Shown piece by piece: positions 52,102 to 60,878 of a stretch of DNA of 64,000 bases (position 1 is the first letter of the stretch; the number at the start of each line of letters is the position of its first letter). Below the pieces are notes generated by a model. That model worked only from the letters and a program-made list of their open reading frames with translations, did no database searches and was not told where the DNA came from. The position numbers and the translations under genes were made by a program. The stretch comes from Natronococcus amylolyticus DSM 10524 (GTDB lineage: Archaea > Halobacteriota > Halobacteria > Halobacteriales > Natrialbaceae), in the NCBI RefSeq assembly GCF_000337675.1, contig NZ_AOIB01000028.1, forward strand, positions 311,481 to 375,480. The letters are read 5' to 3'.

Positions 52102-52846
52102 GGCACTGCCTAGTTCAGCATCCCCTCGGCTGGTGTCTTTCCATCGAGCGATTGATGCGGCCTCTGGCGGTTATAATAATGCATGAACTGTTCAACCCAT
52201 TCGCGTGCGCTCGCTCGACTGTCCACCCAGGAATTATGATAACAGTCGACTCACATTTTGAGGGTGTGAAACCACTTTTTGATATGGTTTCGGTCGGTAG
52301 AGTTCACTCGACCGTTCAACCCTAATCGAGCAAGGGCAGTCCGATAGACAAATTGACCGACGAGAAACTCAGCATCTGGGAGCTCGTGTTTCTCGCGAAG
52401 TCCATATAGAAATGCAGCTGCCGGATCAGTGCCATGTCGACCAAACAACGCGACGTCGAGAATCAATTTTGTTTCGGTATCTATTGTAGCGTCCAACCAA
52501 GACCACCCCTCATTGATCTTGACAGCGGTCTCGTCGACAGCGACCCGCGACGGCGACGCTGTCGGCGGGTCGCGTCCGCTGTCAGCCAGCCGATGTACCC
52601 AGTTCCAGAACGCTCCGTGAGAGCGCTCAATGCCTAATTCAGCGAGAATCGTTGTTGTCTCCCGGATAGAACGACCGGTCTGATGGAGACGGACGGCGAA
52701 TGCCCTGACAGGCGTCGCCGTCCGCTCGTTCTCCCAAGATTCTTCTAAATCCGCGTCATAGCTCTCGCTGGGCAGGTCTGCGAGCATTTGGTCCAACGAA
52801 CTCAACGACCTGCTCACTTCTCAAGCTGCCTCAACTAGACAGTGCC
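52102..52846. mobile_element. IS6-family insertion sequence (decayed)
   Basis: About 745 bp bounded by near-perfect inverted repeats: ggcactgcctagtt (52102-52115) and aactagacagtgcc (52833-52846), 13 of 14 matching. No 8 bp target duplication is visible. It contains one minus-strand transposase frame that is inactivated. Confidence 0.8.
52110..52817 (-). pseudogene. IS6-family transposase, inactive
   Basis: 236 codons from MSRSLSSLDQMLADLPSE. The HTH region (VRLHQTGRSIRETTTILAEL) and the first catalytic Asp (RVAVDETAVKINEG) are intact. The second catalytic Asp is replaced (FLVGQFVYRT where the family, from memory, has FLVDQFGYRT), the Glu is replaced (NHIKKWFHTLKM instead of an I-E-K-W type), and an in-frame TGA (52251-52253) interrupts before VDCYHNSW...NRQRPHQSLDG. 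The element cannot move itself. Confidence 0.85.
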
Positions 52847-52949
52847 CGAAACTTGATTAGTTCGGATTTCAACCACTTTATGGCGAAGCTTTGCAGCTAT
52901 TAGATCGACTTGAGACAAGACGGAGATAAGCCACCTATTTTCACCAGTC

Positions 52950-52971
52950 AGTAATACTGTACAGTATTACT
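52950..52971. promoter_or_regulatory. 22 bp perfect palindrome downstream of xdhC
   Basis: The half-site agtaatactgt is followed at once by its reverse complement. It lies 107 bases past the stop of xdhC and 104 bases from the IS6 element. The perfect symmetry and AT-rich halves are typical of a repressor operator, yet no gene starts nearby; it could be a terminator or an operator whose gene was removed by the IS. Confidence 0.5.
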
Positions 52972-53077
52972 AATCATATTGGCTGGCTCGAATAGATATT
53001 TGCTACGTTTGTGCTCCTTTTCAAGCCCATAAGTACAACCAGACAGGGAGTTAGCTACATGTTGATTGCTTCTCGGC

Positions 53078-54238
53078 CTACTGTGACATGACCGACTTCC
53101 GATCGTGAATAGGTCCTGCTTGGTCTACGAGCCGACCACCGTTACGATCGTTACTAACTGCGATGATTTCCGACACAACACTCAGAGCAATTTCGACTGG
53201 TGCATCACTCCCCAGATTTAGCCCGACCGGAGTCGCAATCCGTTCCCGATCCCGTTTCGAGAGTTCGACACCCTCATTTTCCAGATCTGACTGAAGTTGC
53301 TCAAATCGTTTTCGGGGTCCCATCAACCCGATGTACGGGGCCTCTGTCCCAAGTGCTGCCTCAAGCGCGAGTCTATCGTCGACAAAGTTGTGAGACATAA
53401 TAAGAACGAATGTCCGTTCATCGATTCCGGCATTGGATAAGTTGGTTGGATGGGTTGCTAAGACGCGATCTGCAGCCGGGAACATCTCATCATCAGCACG
53501 TCCACCACGACCTGTCACGACTGTAACTTCAAGCCCGACCTGCGCTGCGAAGCGGACAACGGGACGAACATCTGGCTGGCCACCGAATACGACCAGTTTT
53601 TGTGAGGGTTCGATACCGTCAATAACGAGCACTATTTCTCCCGTCTCAGTTGACACAGAGATGCAGTCAGTGCTCCCTTCAGTCGCATACGTTCGTGCCT
53701 CCGTTTCAATATCTGCTATAACCGAGTCAGGAAGAACCGTTCGCTCACGAATGCGGCGGTCGTTAGTTCCTGAACCTTGTTCACTGATAACCGCTCTAGC
53801 TCCGACGGGAATCGAGGGGTCATTGCTCTCGATTGCGGTTACGAGACTACACGCCTTGCGGTTCGTGCGTGCGTCAACCATCTGCTGCCACGAGTCATCG
53901 GTAGGCTCGATGAGAACGTCGATGACACCATTACAGCCGAGGCCAAGCCCCCAGGTATCGTCGCTTGTAAGATCATACGTGACAACAGTCGAAGACCCGG
54001 ATTCAAGAACCTCATTCGCAGCTTCCTGCAACGGTTCATAGAGACACCCAGCGGTGATTCCGCCGTGGGACGTACCATCCGATTCAATCACCATTTTGGC
54101 ACCGGGTCGTCGATAAGCCGTTCCCTCGACATCAACGATCGTTGCGACCGCAAATTGAGAGGTGGCTGCAAGAGCTTGCTCAATTTGCCGGTAGACCTCG
54201 GATGTAGTGGTACTCCATGAATCTGCCGCCATATGCAT
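53078..54238 (-). CDS. xdhC: XdhC/CoxI-family maturation factor
   Basis: 386 aa. The N-terminal XdhC_CoxI domain (FAVATIVDVEGTAYRRPGAK, ESDGTSHGGITAGCLYEPLQ) is followed by a C-terminal Rossmann XdhC_C domain (KLVVFGGQPDVRPVVRFAAQ, VLIMSHNFVDDRLALEAALG, YIGLMGPRKRFEQLQ, IATPVGLNLGSDAPVEIALS). It binds molybdenum cofactor, helps sulfurate it and inserts it into the dehydrogenase. It is divergent from the Fe-S subunit gene with 53 bases between the starts. Confidence 0.9.
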   Translation of the reverse strand: MHMAADSWSTTTSEVYRQIEQALAATSQFAVATIVDVEGTAYRRPGAKMVIESDGTSHGGITAGCLYEPLQEAANEVLESGSSTVVTYDLTSDDTWGLGLGCNGVIDVLIEPTDDSWQQMVDARTNRKACSLVTAIESNDPSIPVGARAVISEQGSGTNDRRIRERTVLPDSVIADIETEARTYATEGSTDCISVSTETGEIVLVIDGIEPSQKLVVFGGQPDVRPVVRFAAQVGLEVTVVTGRGGRADDEMFPAADRVLATHPTNLSNAGIDERTFVLIMSHNFVDDRLALEAALGTEAPYIGLMGPRKRFEQLQSDLENEGVELSKRDRERIATPVGLNLGSDAPVEIALSVVSEIIAVSNDRNGGRLVDQAGPIHDRKSVMSQ

Positions 54239-54260
54239 AGATTAGCTATTCGACCGACAC

Positions 54261-54268
54261 ATATATGG
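54261..54268 (+). promoter_or_regulatory. TATA box of the xdh operon
   Basis: catatatg lies about 28 bases before the ATG at 54292, giving a leaderless transcript. It sits in the short divergent gap shared with xdhC. Confidence 0.45.
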
Positions 54269-54291
54269 TTGTCGTTAGTCATTGTCATTCT

Positions 54292-54849
54292 ATGCCCGTA
54301 GAGATAGATATTACGCTAAATGGGGCTGAACGTACGTTCGAAGCTGAACGGTCAGATTCGCTTCTTGATGTTCTTCGTCGAAATGGCTACACTGGCGCGA
54401 AACGTGGCTGTGATACGGGGGACTGCGGTTTCTGTACTGTATCTGTTGATGGCGAACCAGAGCGTTCCTGTATCAGACCTATCAGTACAATGGATGGGGC
54501 AGAGATCGAGACCATCGAGGGACTCGGCACCCAGAATGACCTCCACCCCGTTCAGGCGGCGTTCGTCGATAACGCCGCACTCCAATGTGGATTCTGTATC
54601 CCCGGGATGATCATGCAGTCACGAAGTTTGCTTCAAGACAATCCTGATCCGACTGAAGCCGAGATCCGCAAGGGGCTCTCAGAGAATCTCTGTCGGTGCA
54701 CCGGCTACGAGAAAATCATCGATGCGGTACAGGACGCCGCCGAACGGATGAGTAGCGATCAGACCGTCGCTACTGACGGTGGCGACCCGACTCACGGAAC
54801 AACGGCGTGTTCGAACCGGAAGTGCAGCAGGGGTGAGAACGATGAGTAA
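54292..54849 (+). CDS. 2Fe-2S subunit of xanthine-dehydrogenase-type enzyme
   Basis: 185 aa from MPVEIDITLNGAERT. The first [2Fe-2S] cluster is plant-type (GAKRGCDTGDCGFCTVSVDG with a fourth Cys in ERSC); the second is in LQCGFCIPGMIMQ and ENLCRCTGYEKII. It passes electrons from the molybdenum centre. The C-terminal tail of about 30 residues (after DAAERM) is extra and ends with two Cys (TTACSNRKCSRG), unusual for this subunit. The next gene starts 8 bases inside it. Confidence 0.9.
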   Translation: MPVEIDITLNGAERTFEAERSDSLLDVLRRNGYTGAKRGCDTGDCGFCTVSVDGEPERSCIRPISTMDGAEIETIEGLGTQNDLHPVQAAFVDNAALQCGFCIPGMIMQSRSLLQDNPDPTEAEIRKGLSENLCRCTGYEKIIDAVQDAAERMSSDQTVATDGGDPTHGTTACSNRKCSRGENDE

Positions 54850-57283
54850 ACCCGATGGGCCACAACGCGATGAGACTCACCAGCAATCGACCTCCGCTGA
54901 GGACGAACATCCCCTCGAGTGGGACGAGAGCCCGAACAATCGCAAGTCTAAGAGCGAGCGACAGGCCATCTCCAAGCGCGAAGAGAAAAACGACGCTCGA
55001 AAAATCGTTACAGGTGAGTCGAAATACACTGCCGATTACGCGCTGAACTTCCCGGATTTAGCTGAGGCAGCGGTCCTACGTTCAGATATTGCACACGGGT
55101 ACGTAACCGAAATCGATACGAGTGCCGCTGAAGCAATGGAGGGAGTCCATGCAGTCATCACGCCCGATTCCGGCGAGGTACCTGACACGATGTATACCTC
55201 CGCAGGACAGTCGTATCCCGAACCAAGCCCATGGGACCTAAGCGTTCTCCGACGAAAAGTGCGCTATGTGGGTGATCCAATCGCTGCTGTAGCAGCCACA
55301 GATGGCCAGACAGCTGACAAAGCTATCAGAGCGATTGATGTCACGTACGAAGAGATAGACGCCGTTCTCGACCCAGAGGAGGCGATGGAACCTGATGCAC
55401 CACAGATACACGATCCCGATCGGGTAGAAAACATTCAGCCGGGTGCGGACTACGAACGGAATATCGAAGCACAGATCGAAGGCGAAATCGGCGATGTGGA
55501 CGCAGCTTTCGAGGAGGCAACGTCCAGAGATGACTGGATTGTCACTGAGACCGAGTGGAAGACGCCCTACCAATCCCACTGTGTTCCCGAACCACATACG
55601 ACTATTGCACATCGCGACGAGGACAATCGCTTTCATCTCATCTCGGCTACACAGGTTCCGTACCATACACGTCGGCAGCTCGCGCATCTATTCGATGTTC
55701 CAATCCGAGATATTCGGGTAACGAAGCCGAGAATCGGTGCCGGATTTGGTGCCAAACAGTCGATGCTGATCGAACCAATTACCATGGCGCTGATGCTGGC
55801 CGCAGATCGACCTGTGAAATTGGAGACGACGCGCCGCGAGCAGTTCTATGCCATGCGATCCCGACGTCCTGCTCGAGTCCGATTGCGAAGCGTCGTTACT
55901 CAGGAAGGGGAGCTCAAGGCACTCGATATGTCGGCGGTTACGAACTCGGGTGCGTACGGACCGCATGGGATGACAGTAGCCAGTTCTATTGCAACGAAAC
56001 CGCTGCCGCTGTACACACATACACCGAACATCCGGTTTGAGATGAAAGCAGTCCATACTAATCTCCCGATCGGGGGCGCATTCCGCGGCTATGGAGCCCC
56101 CCAGGGGCACTTTGCACTCGAGGGCCACATGGACGAAGTCGCCAACGAACTAGAGCTTGATCCTATCGAGTTTCGTTCGCGGAACCTCATTGGTAACGGT
56201 GATCTGGATACTGCATCGGGTATCACGAAGGATGGTGAGCATGTCCGTCGGATTCGCTCGTGTGGTATTGATGAGTGTATTGAACGTGGGAAAGACGCTA
56301 TCGGCTGGGAAGAGATCGAACAGCCTGAAGAGGAGCATCTTCACCGCGCCTGTGGTATTGCTCTCACCGCTCAGAAAAGCGGTGTCGCAGGCGACGAACT
56401 CGGTGCTGCACATATCAAAATGAACGAGGACGGTTCGTTCATCCTTCAAACGGGCGCTGTCGATATCGGGCCCGGTGCGGACACTGCGATGGCACAGATC
56501 GCTGCAGAAGTTCTCGGTGTGCCACCCGAGGATGTTCTCGTTCAACCCTCGGATACGGATATCTCACCGTTCGATTACGGTGCATATGCGTCCTCAACAA
56601 CGTACGTTACCGGAAGTGCAGTGAAAAAAGCAGCCGAAGAGGCACGGACGCACCTATTTGAATTTGCCTCACAGATGCTCGATGAGCCAGCAGAAACCCT
56701 TGAGGCCCACGACGGAGCCGTCCACTCAAAACAGACTGGCGATTCGGTCACGATAGAGGAGATCGGGTATGAATCTATCTACGGCGGCAGGGTACGCGAG
56801 CAGATAATGGGCCAGGCGAGCCACAGTACGAACGAATCACCGGCCCCATTTGGCGCACAGTTTGCCGACGTGACCGTTAACGAATACACCGGTGAATTCG
56901 AGATCCACCAACTCGTGTACGCAGTCGACTGTGGCGTCGCAATCAACCCAGACCTCGCAGAAGGACAGGTAGAGGGTGCAATGCATATGAGTTACGAGCT
57001 CGCGGTGTCCGCAGGCTTCTCGTTTGACGACGATGGGACCCCGGAAATCCTTGGGTTCCGTGACTATGGGATGCCAACGACGGAGGATCAGCCTCCACTC
57101 GACTCAATTCTCGTCGAAACATACGAGCCAACGGGGCCATTTGGCGCAAAATCTGTCGCTGAGATCCCCGTTAACGGCGTTCCGCCAGCATTGAGCAATG
57201 CGATTCGCCGCGCTGTCGATATTAGGGTCAGCGACTTGCCAATCACCGCTGAGAAAATCCAAGCAGAGATTGACAACGACTAG
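54842..57283 (+). CDS. Molybdenum-binding large subunit of xanthine-dehydrogenase-type enzyme
   Basis: 813 aa from MSKPDGPQRDETHQQ. An Ala_xan_dh_C domain (YTADYALNFPDLAEAAVLRS, VRYVGDPIAAVAATDGQTAD) is followed by the Mo-cofactor domains: GAGFGAKQSM, GGAFRGYGAPQGHFALEGHM, TGAVDIGPGADTAMAQIAAE, and the catalytic Glu region PFGAKSVAEIPVNGVPPALS. Xanthine/hypoxanthine is the best guess from the neighbouring purine genes, but related enzymes oxidise aldehydes, CO or nicotinate. No FAD subunit follows. Confidence 0.88.
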   Translation: MSKPDGPQRDETHQQSTSAEDEHPLEWDESPNNRKSKSERQAISKREEKNDARKIVTGESKYTADYALNFPDLAEAAVLRSDIAHGYVTEIDTSAAEAMEGVHAVITPDSGEVPDTMYTSAGQSYPEPSPWDLSVLRRKVRYVGDPIAAVAATDGQTADKAIRAIDVTYEEIDAVLDPEEAMEPDAPQIHDPDRVENIQPGADYERNIEAQIEGEIGDVDAAFEEATSRDDWIVTETEWKTPYQSHCVPEPHTTIAHRDEDNRFHLISATQVPYHTRRQLAHLFDVPIRDIRVTKPRIGAGFGAKQSMLIEPITMALMLAADRPVKLETTRREQFYAMRSRRPARVRLRSVVTQEGELKALDMSAVTNSGAYGPHGMTVASSIATKPLPLYTHTPNIRFEMKAVHTNLPIGGAFRGYGAPQGHFALEGHMDEVANELELDPIEFRSRNLIGNGDLDTASGITKDGEHVRRIRSCGIDECIERGKDAIGWEEIEQPEEEHLHRACGIALTAQKSGVAGDELGAAHIKMNEDGSFILQTGAVDIGPGADTAMAQIAAEVLGVPPEDVLVQPSDTDISPFDYGAYASSTTYVTGSAVKKAAEEARTHLFEFASQMLDEPAETLEAHDGAVHSKQTGDSVTIEEIGYESIYGGRVREQIMGQASHSTNESPAPFGAQFADVTVNEYTGEFEIHQLVYAVDCGVAINPDLAEGQVEGAMHMSYELAVSAGFSFDDDGTPEILGFRDYGMPTTEDQPPLDSILVETYEPTGPFGAKSVAEIPVNGVPPALSNAIRRAVDIRVSDLPITAEKIQAEIDND

Positions 57284-57328
57284 CTGACCCGGTACTCATC
57301 GACGAGTTTCGATAGTAGGGAAACGACT

Positions 57329-57346
57329 ACAGGTCGGGTGACCTGT
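57329..57346 (+). terminator. Probable terminator of the xdh operon
   Basis: acaggtc-gggt-gacctgt, a perfect 7 bp stem with a 4-base loop, followed by ggcttttgt. It lies 46 bases after the stop of the large subunit gene and before the convergent adenine deaminase gene. Confidence 0.5.
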
Positions 57347-57539
57347 GGCTTTTGTAACTCCCCCAGCCTATGCGGATAATCCAGTGCCGCCCGTTCGAAT
57401 TCGTAGACGGTTCGCTATCAAACGGGCTGCCGGTGAGCAGGAAGCCGACGTGAGCCATATCTGTACTATTAGAAAGGGACAATGAGCGTTAGCACCTCGC
57501 ATGCTTGGCGGCGACGTCATAGGTCGTTCGCCGTCTGTG

Positions 57540-59207
57540 CTACTCAACGATAACGTCGACGTGCTTCCAGCGCTCGACATCGACCAATCCCCGATTTGTG
57601 AGGCGGTACTGGGGAATGACTTCGAGCGCAAGAAATGAGAGCGTCATCAGACTATGACGATCAAGACCGAGGTCCTCCGCTCGGGCGATAACCTGCTTGA
57701 ACCGTTCGCAAACGGTTGACAGCGGATCGTCGGACATCAGCCCGGCGACCGGAAGCGGCAACGCTGTGATCTCTTGTCCGCTCCGCTGTGGATCGTAAAC
57801 GGCGACACCGCCGTCGATGTCGCGAAGGTGATTCGCAATTCGGGCCATTGCGTCGTACGTTGTCCCCGCGACGATACAATTGTGCGCATCGTGAGCGACC
57901 GTCGAACCGATCGCCCCGCACTCGAGACCGAGACCACGAACAAAACCGCATCCGATACCGGCGTCCTGACCATGTCGTTCGATCACCGCAAGGGGAAGGA
58001 CATCGTCGTCAGGCACCGGTTCGATCCGACCCCCAACGACGGAGAGAGTCGCTTCTGTACGTTCTGTTTGAATACCATCCGCAATCGCGAGGGTGCGAAC
58101 CGTGACTCGTTCCATTTCTGCCGGCAAAGTGAGCGCCAAATCCGCTCCTGAAACTGGCTCGAAATCGACGGTTTCGGATGATAAAGCGGTGGTCGGTGGG
58201 GAGCAAACGGAACTCGTCGGATCGATCTGTCCGTCGATGAGGACGTGGTCGACATCCCACGATTCGAGGTCGTTGAGCAGGACAAGGTCGGCAGGTGCGC
58301 CGGGCTGGATCCGTCCGTACGGAAAGTCATAGCACTCCGCCGTGTTTAGCGTCGCCATCTGAACGGCCTCAATTGGATCGACTCCTTCTTCGATCGCCTT
58401 TCGCACCGCGAAGTCGACACCGCCGTTTTCGACAAGATCAACGACGTCCCGATCGTCCGAACACAGCGAAAGTCGCCGCGTTGGGACCTCATCGACGATC
58501 CCGACGAGATCTGCGAGATTCTTCGATGACGATCCTTCGCGAAGGTACACGCGGAAACCGAGATTGACTTTCTCTCGCGCCTCGGCCTCGGATATACTCT
58601 CGTGATCGTTGTCGAGGTACCGCGCTGCCTCATGTAGATCCGGGCCGGTGACCCGCGGAAGGTGACCGTCGACGGTGAGTCCTCGTTCGCGAGCAGCACG
58701 TATCTTCGCGTGCAGATCCGGATCGTTCTCGACGAGCGCGGGAAGATCCATCACTTCGCCGAGCGCAACAGCGTGTTCGTGTTTAAGTAATGACTCGACG
58801 TCGTCGGCATCGAGTGTCGCCCCACTGTCTTGTAAATTCGAGGCTGGGACGCTCGATGGGACGCTAAACCGTACTTTCAATGGGGTTTTCGTCGCATCCT
58901 CGAAGACGGCCCGAACGCCGTCAGCTCCGAGAACGTTCGCGATCTCGTGAGGGTCGTGGACGATACTGGTCACGCCGCGCGGTATCATCGCTTCCCCATA
59001 CTGAGGAATCGTGACCATGCTCGACTCAACGTGCTTGTGTGCGTCGATCAGTCCCGGTGCGATGTATTCGGCTTCGAACGTTCGCTCTGCTGGCCGCTCC
59101 TCGAGCGCGACTATTTCACCGTCATCGATGGCGATCGCCCCTTCTTGAAGTGCGCCAGCGTTGACGTTGACGATCGTTCCTCGAACGAGTGTGTCTACCT
59201 GGCTCAT
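57540..59207 (-). CDS. ade: Adenine deaminase
   Basis: 555 aa from MSQVDTLVRGTIVNV. Metal-binding APGLIDAHKHVESSMVT, the Ade-specific GVTSIVHDPHEIANVLG, LTVDGHLPRVTGPDLHEAAR, VYLREGSSSKNLADL, CSDDRDVVDLVENGGVDFAV, and the C-terminal GLGLECGAIGSTVAHDAHNC. It converts adenine to hypoxanthine plus ammonia. The product would feed the xanthine dehydrogenase nearby. It is convergent with the xdh operon and may be a single-gene transcript. Confidence 0.92.
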   Translation of the reverse strand: MSQVDTLVRGTIVNVNAGALQEGAIAIDDGEIVALEERPAERTFEAEYIAPGLIDAHKHVESSMVTIPQYGEAMIPRGVTSIVHDPHEIANVLGADGVRAVFEDATKTPLKVRFSVPSSVPASNLQDSGATLDADDVESLLKHEHAVALGEVMDLPALVENDPDLHAKIRAARERGLTVDGHLPRVTGPDLHEAARYLDNDHESISEAEAREKVNLGFRVYLREGSSSKNLADLVGIVDEVPTRRLSLCSDDRDVVDLVENGGVDFAVRKAIEEGVDPIEAVQMATLNTAECYDFPYGRIQPGAPADLVLLNDLESWDVDHVLIDGQIDPTSSVCSPPTTALSSETVDFEPVSGADLALTLPAEMERVTVRTLAIADGIQTERTEATLSVVGGRIEPVPDDDVLPLAVIERHGQDAGIGCGFVRGLGLECGAIGSTVAHDAHNCIVAGTTYDAMARIANHLRDIDGGVAVYDPQRSGQEITALPLPVAGLMSDDPLSTVCERFKQVIARAEDLGLDRHSLMTLSFLALEVIPQYRLTNRGLVDVERWKHVDVIVE

Positions 59208-59315
59208 GGTTTTAAAGTTCGGTCGGACTTCGTCTGGTGGTCGTACCATTGTATAGACCGTTCGCCCCGTCCTGGACGAGTCCGGTTCGGATCGAAGGGA
59301 CGAACAAATTCACAG

Positions 59316-60704
59316 TCAATCGTCCTCCTGCATACCAGTGGAATCGTGCGGTGAGGGATCATCATCGGTGACTGGTTCCTCCAGCCCGAATTCGAATTCG
59401 CTGTCTGGTCGCGGAACAAGGGTATTGAGCAAGACTGCAGAAAGTGCAGTCATGATTACCGCATTCCCGAAGAAAATCTCGGCACTTCCCGGCAGTGCCT
59501 CGAGGGCTTCGGGACGGACTTCAACGCCGAGTCCAAGACCGATCGAAACGGCGATGATAACCATATTGCGTCGGTTCATCCGTTCATTGAGGAAAATGAG
59601 TCGAAGACCGCTCGCCATCACCATGCCGAACATAACGAGTACGGCACCGCCGAGTACCGAGTCCGGGATCGTCGCGACGATCGCACTAACTTTGGGAATG
59701 AAGCCGAGGACGAGGAGAATGCCGCCCCCGACACCGACCACGTATCGACTCATCACGCCGGTAAAGTTGATGATTCCAACGTTTTGAGAGAACGTTGTCA
59801 GCGGAAACGCACCGAAGATCCCACCGAGTGAACTGCCGAACCCGTCGACGAACAGCCCACCACGGATCTCACGCTCTTTTGGATTCCGGCCTTCTGCAGC
59901 CGTGATACCGGACATATCACCGATCGACTCGATTGCCGCCGTAATAAAGAGGGCCGTGAACGTGAGGATTGCTACCGGCTCGAATGCGAATCCGAACCGA
60001 CCGGGAACCGGAAGCGCGAACCAGCTCGCCTCCGCAACGGGAGTGAAGTCTACGATACCAATCGCAATGGCGGCCAGATAGCCGACGACAATTCCGATGA
60101 GTATGCTGAGAATTCGCCAGATACCCTCCATAAAAAGGTTCATTCCGACAGTGATTCCAAGAACGAGCATCGCGAGTCCGAGGTGGTAAAGCGCGCCGTA
60201 ATCGGGGGCTTCGGCGCCGCCGGCCGCGTAGTCGATTCCGACGGGGATCAAGTACAGACCGATGATCATCACGATGAGACCAGTGACAAGCGGCGGGAAA
60301 AACCGTCTAACACGGCTGAACTGCCACGCAATGAGAACCTCTACCAGAGCTGCGATGACAATTGCCCCGAACACCGCATCGAGACCATACTGCCCGCCAA
60401 TGGCAATCGCTGCTCCAACAAACGCAAAACTCGAGCCCATAACGATCGGGAGTCGCGCGCCGACCGGTCCGATCGGAAACACCTGTACGAGCGTTGCGAG
60501 GCCCGAGAAGATCAGAACCATCTGAATGAGATAGGTCGTGTCCGCTGCGCCGAGCCCGATTGCTCCAGAGACGATGATCGCGACCGCGATGGTCGGAACA
60601 AACATCGCCGAAACGTGTTGCAGTCCTAAGAAAAAGGACTTGAGGGCTGGGGGTTTCTCTTCCAGCTCATACGCCAGTTCGATAGACCCGTCATTGGATG
60701 GCAT
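59316..60704 (-). CDS. NCS2-family xanthine/uracil-type permease
   Basis: 462 aa with about 14 membrane segments. The family motif QNVGIINFTGVMSRYVVGVG (Q-N-x-G-x4-T-G) lies in helix 10, with AAIESIGDMSGITAAEGR before it. This subgroup carries xanthine, urate or uracil with protons. Here xanthine is most likely because the neighbours are purine enzymes. The acidic tail (EPVTDDDPSPHDSTGMQEDD) is a halophile trait. Confidence 0.9.
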   Translation of the reverse strand: MPSNDGSIELAYELEEKPPALKSFFLGLQHVSAMFVPTIAVAIIVSGAIGLGAADTTYLIQMVLIFSGLATLVQVFPIGPVGARLPIVMGSSFAFVGAAIAIGGQYGLDAVFGAIVIAALVEVLIAWQFSRVRRFFPPLVTGLIVMIIGLYLIPVGIDYAAGGAEAPDYGALYHLGLAMLVLGITVGMNLFMEGIWRILSILIGIVVGYLAAIAIGIVDFTPVAEASWFALPVPGRFGFAFEPVAILTFTALFITAAIESIGDMSGITAAEGRNPKEREIRGGLFVDGFGSSLGGIFGAFPLTTFSQNVGIINFTGVMSRYVVGVGGGILLVLGFIPKVSAIVATIPDSVLGGAVLVMFGMVMASGLRLIFLNERMNRRNMVIIAVSIGLGLGVEVRPEALEALPGSAEIFFGNAVIMTALSAVLLNTLVPRPDSEFEFGLEEPVTDDDPSPHDSTGMQEDD

Positions 60705-60711
60705 GAGATAA

Positions 60712-60730
60712 CATGCATCAAATATGCATG
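60712..60730. promoter_or_regulatory. Dyad operator before the NCS2 permease gene
   Basis: catgcat-caaat-atgcatg, 7 bp arms and a 5-base spacer, beginning 8 bases before the permease ATG. A TATA-like sequence (ctttatc, 60736-60744 on the minus strand) lies immediately upstream, so the dyad covers the expected transcription start. A repressor, possibly the IclR protein in the same island, could bind there. Confidence 0.45.
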
Positions 60731-60878
60731 CACCATGATAAAGTCTTGGGATTGGACGAAACTGACAACTCTCCTCCGGTATTTAGATATAATCAGCTTT
60801 TTCTTAGAGTGTCTTTGCCCAAATAATTCACAGCCATGTCCAAACAGCGGATATAAGATGACAATGAAACGTGTGCGG

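Noticed and set aside
52110-52817. In-frame TGA read as selenocysteine or programmed recoding in the IS6 transposase
   Set aside because: Catalytic Asp and Glu are also replaced, so simple decay explains the stop.
55238-56545. Minus-strand frames across the molybdenum subunit gene
   Set aside because: Shadow frames; the plus-strand protein has a complete set of family motifs.
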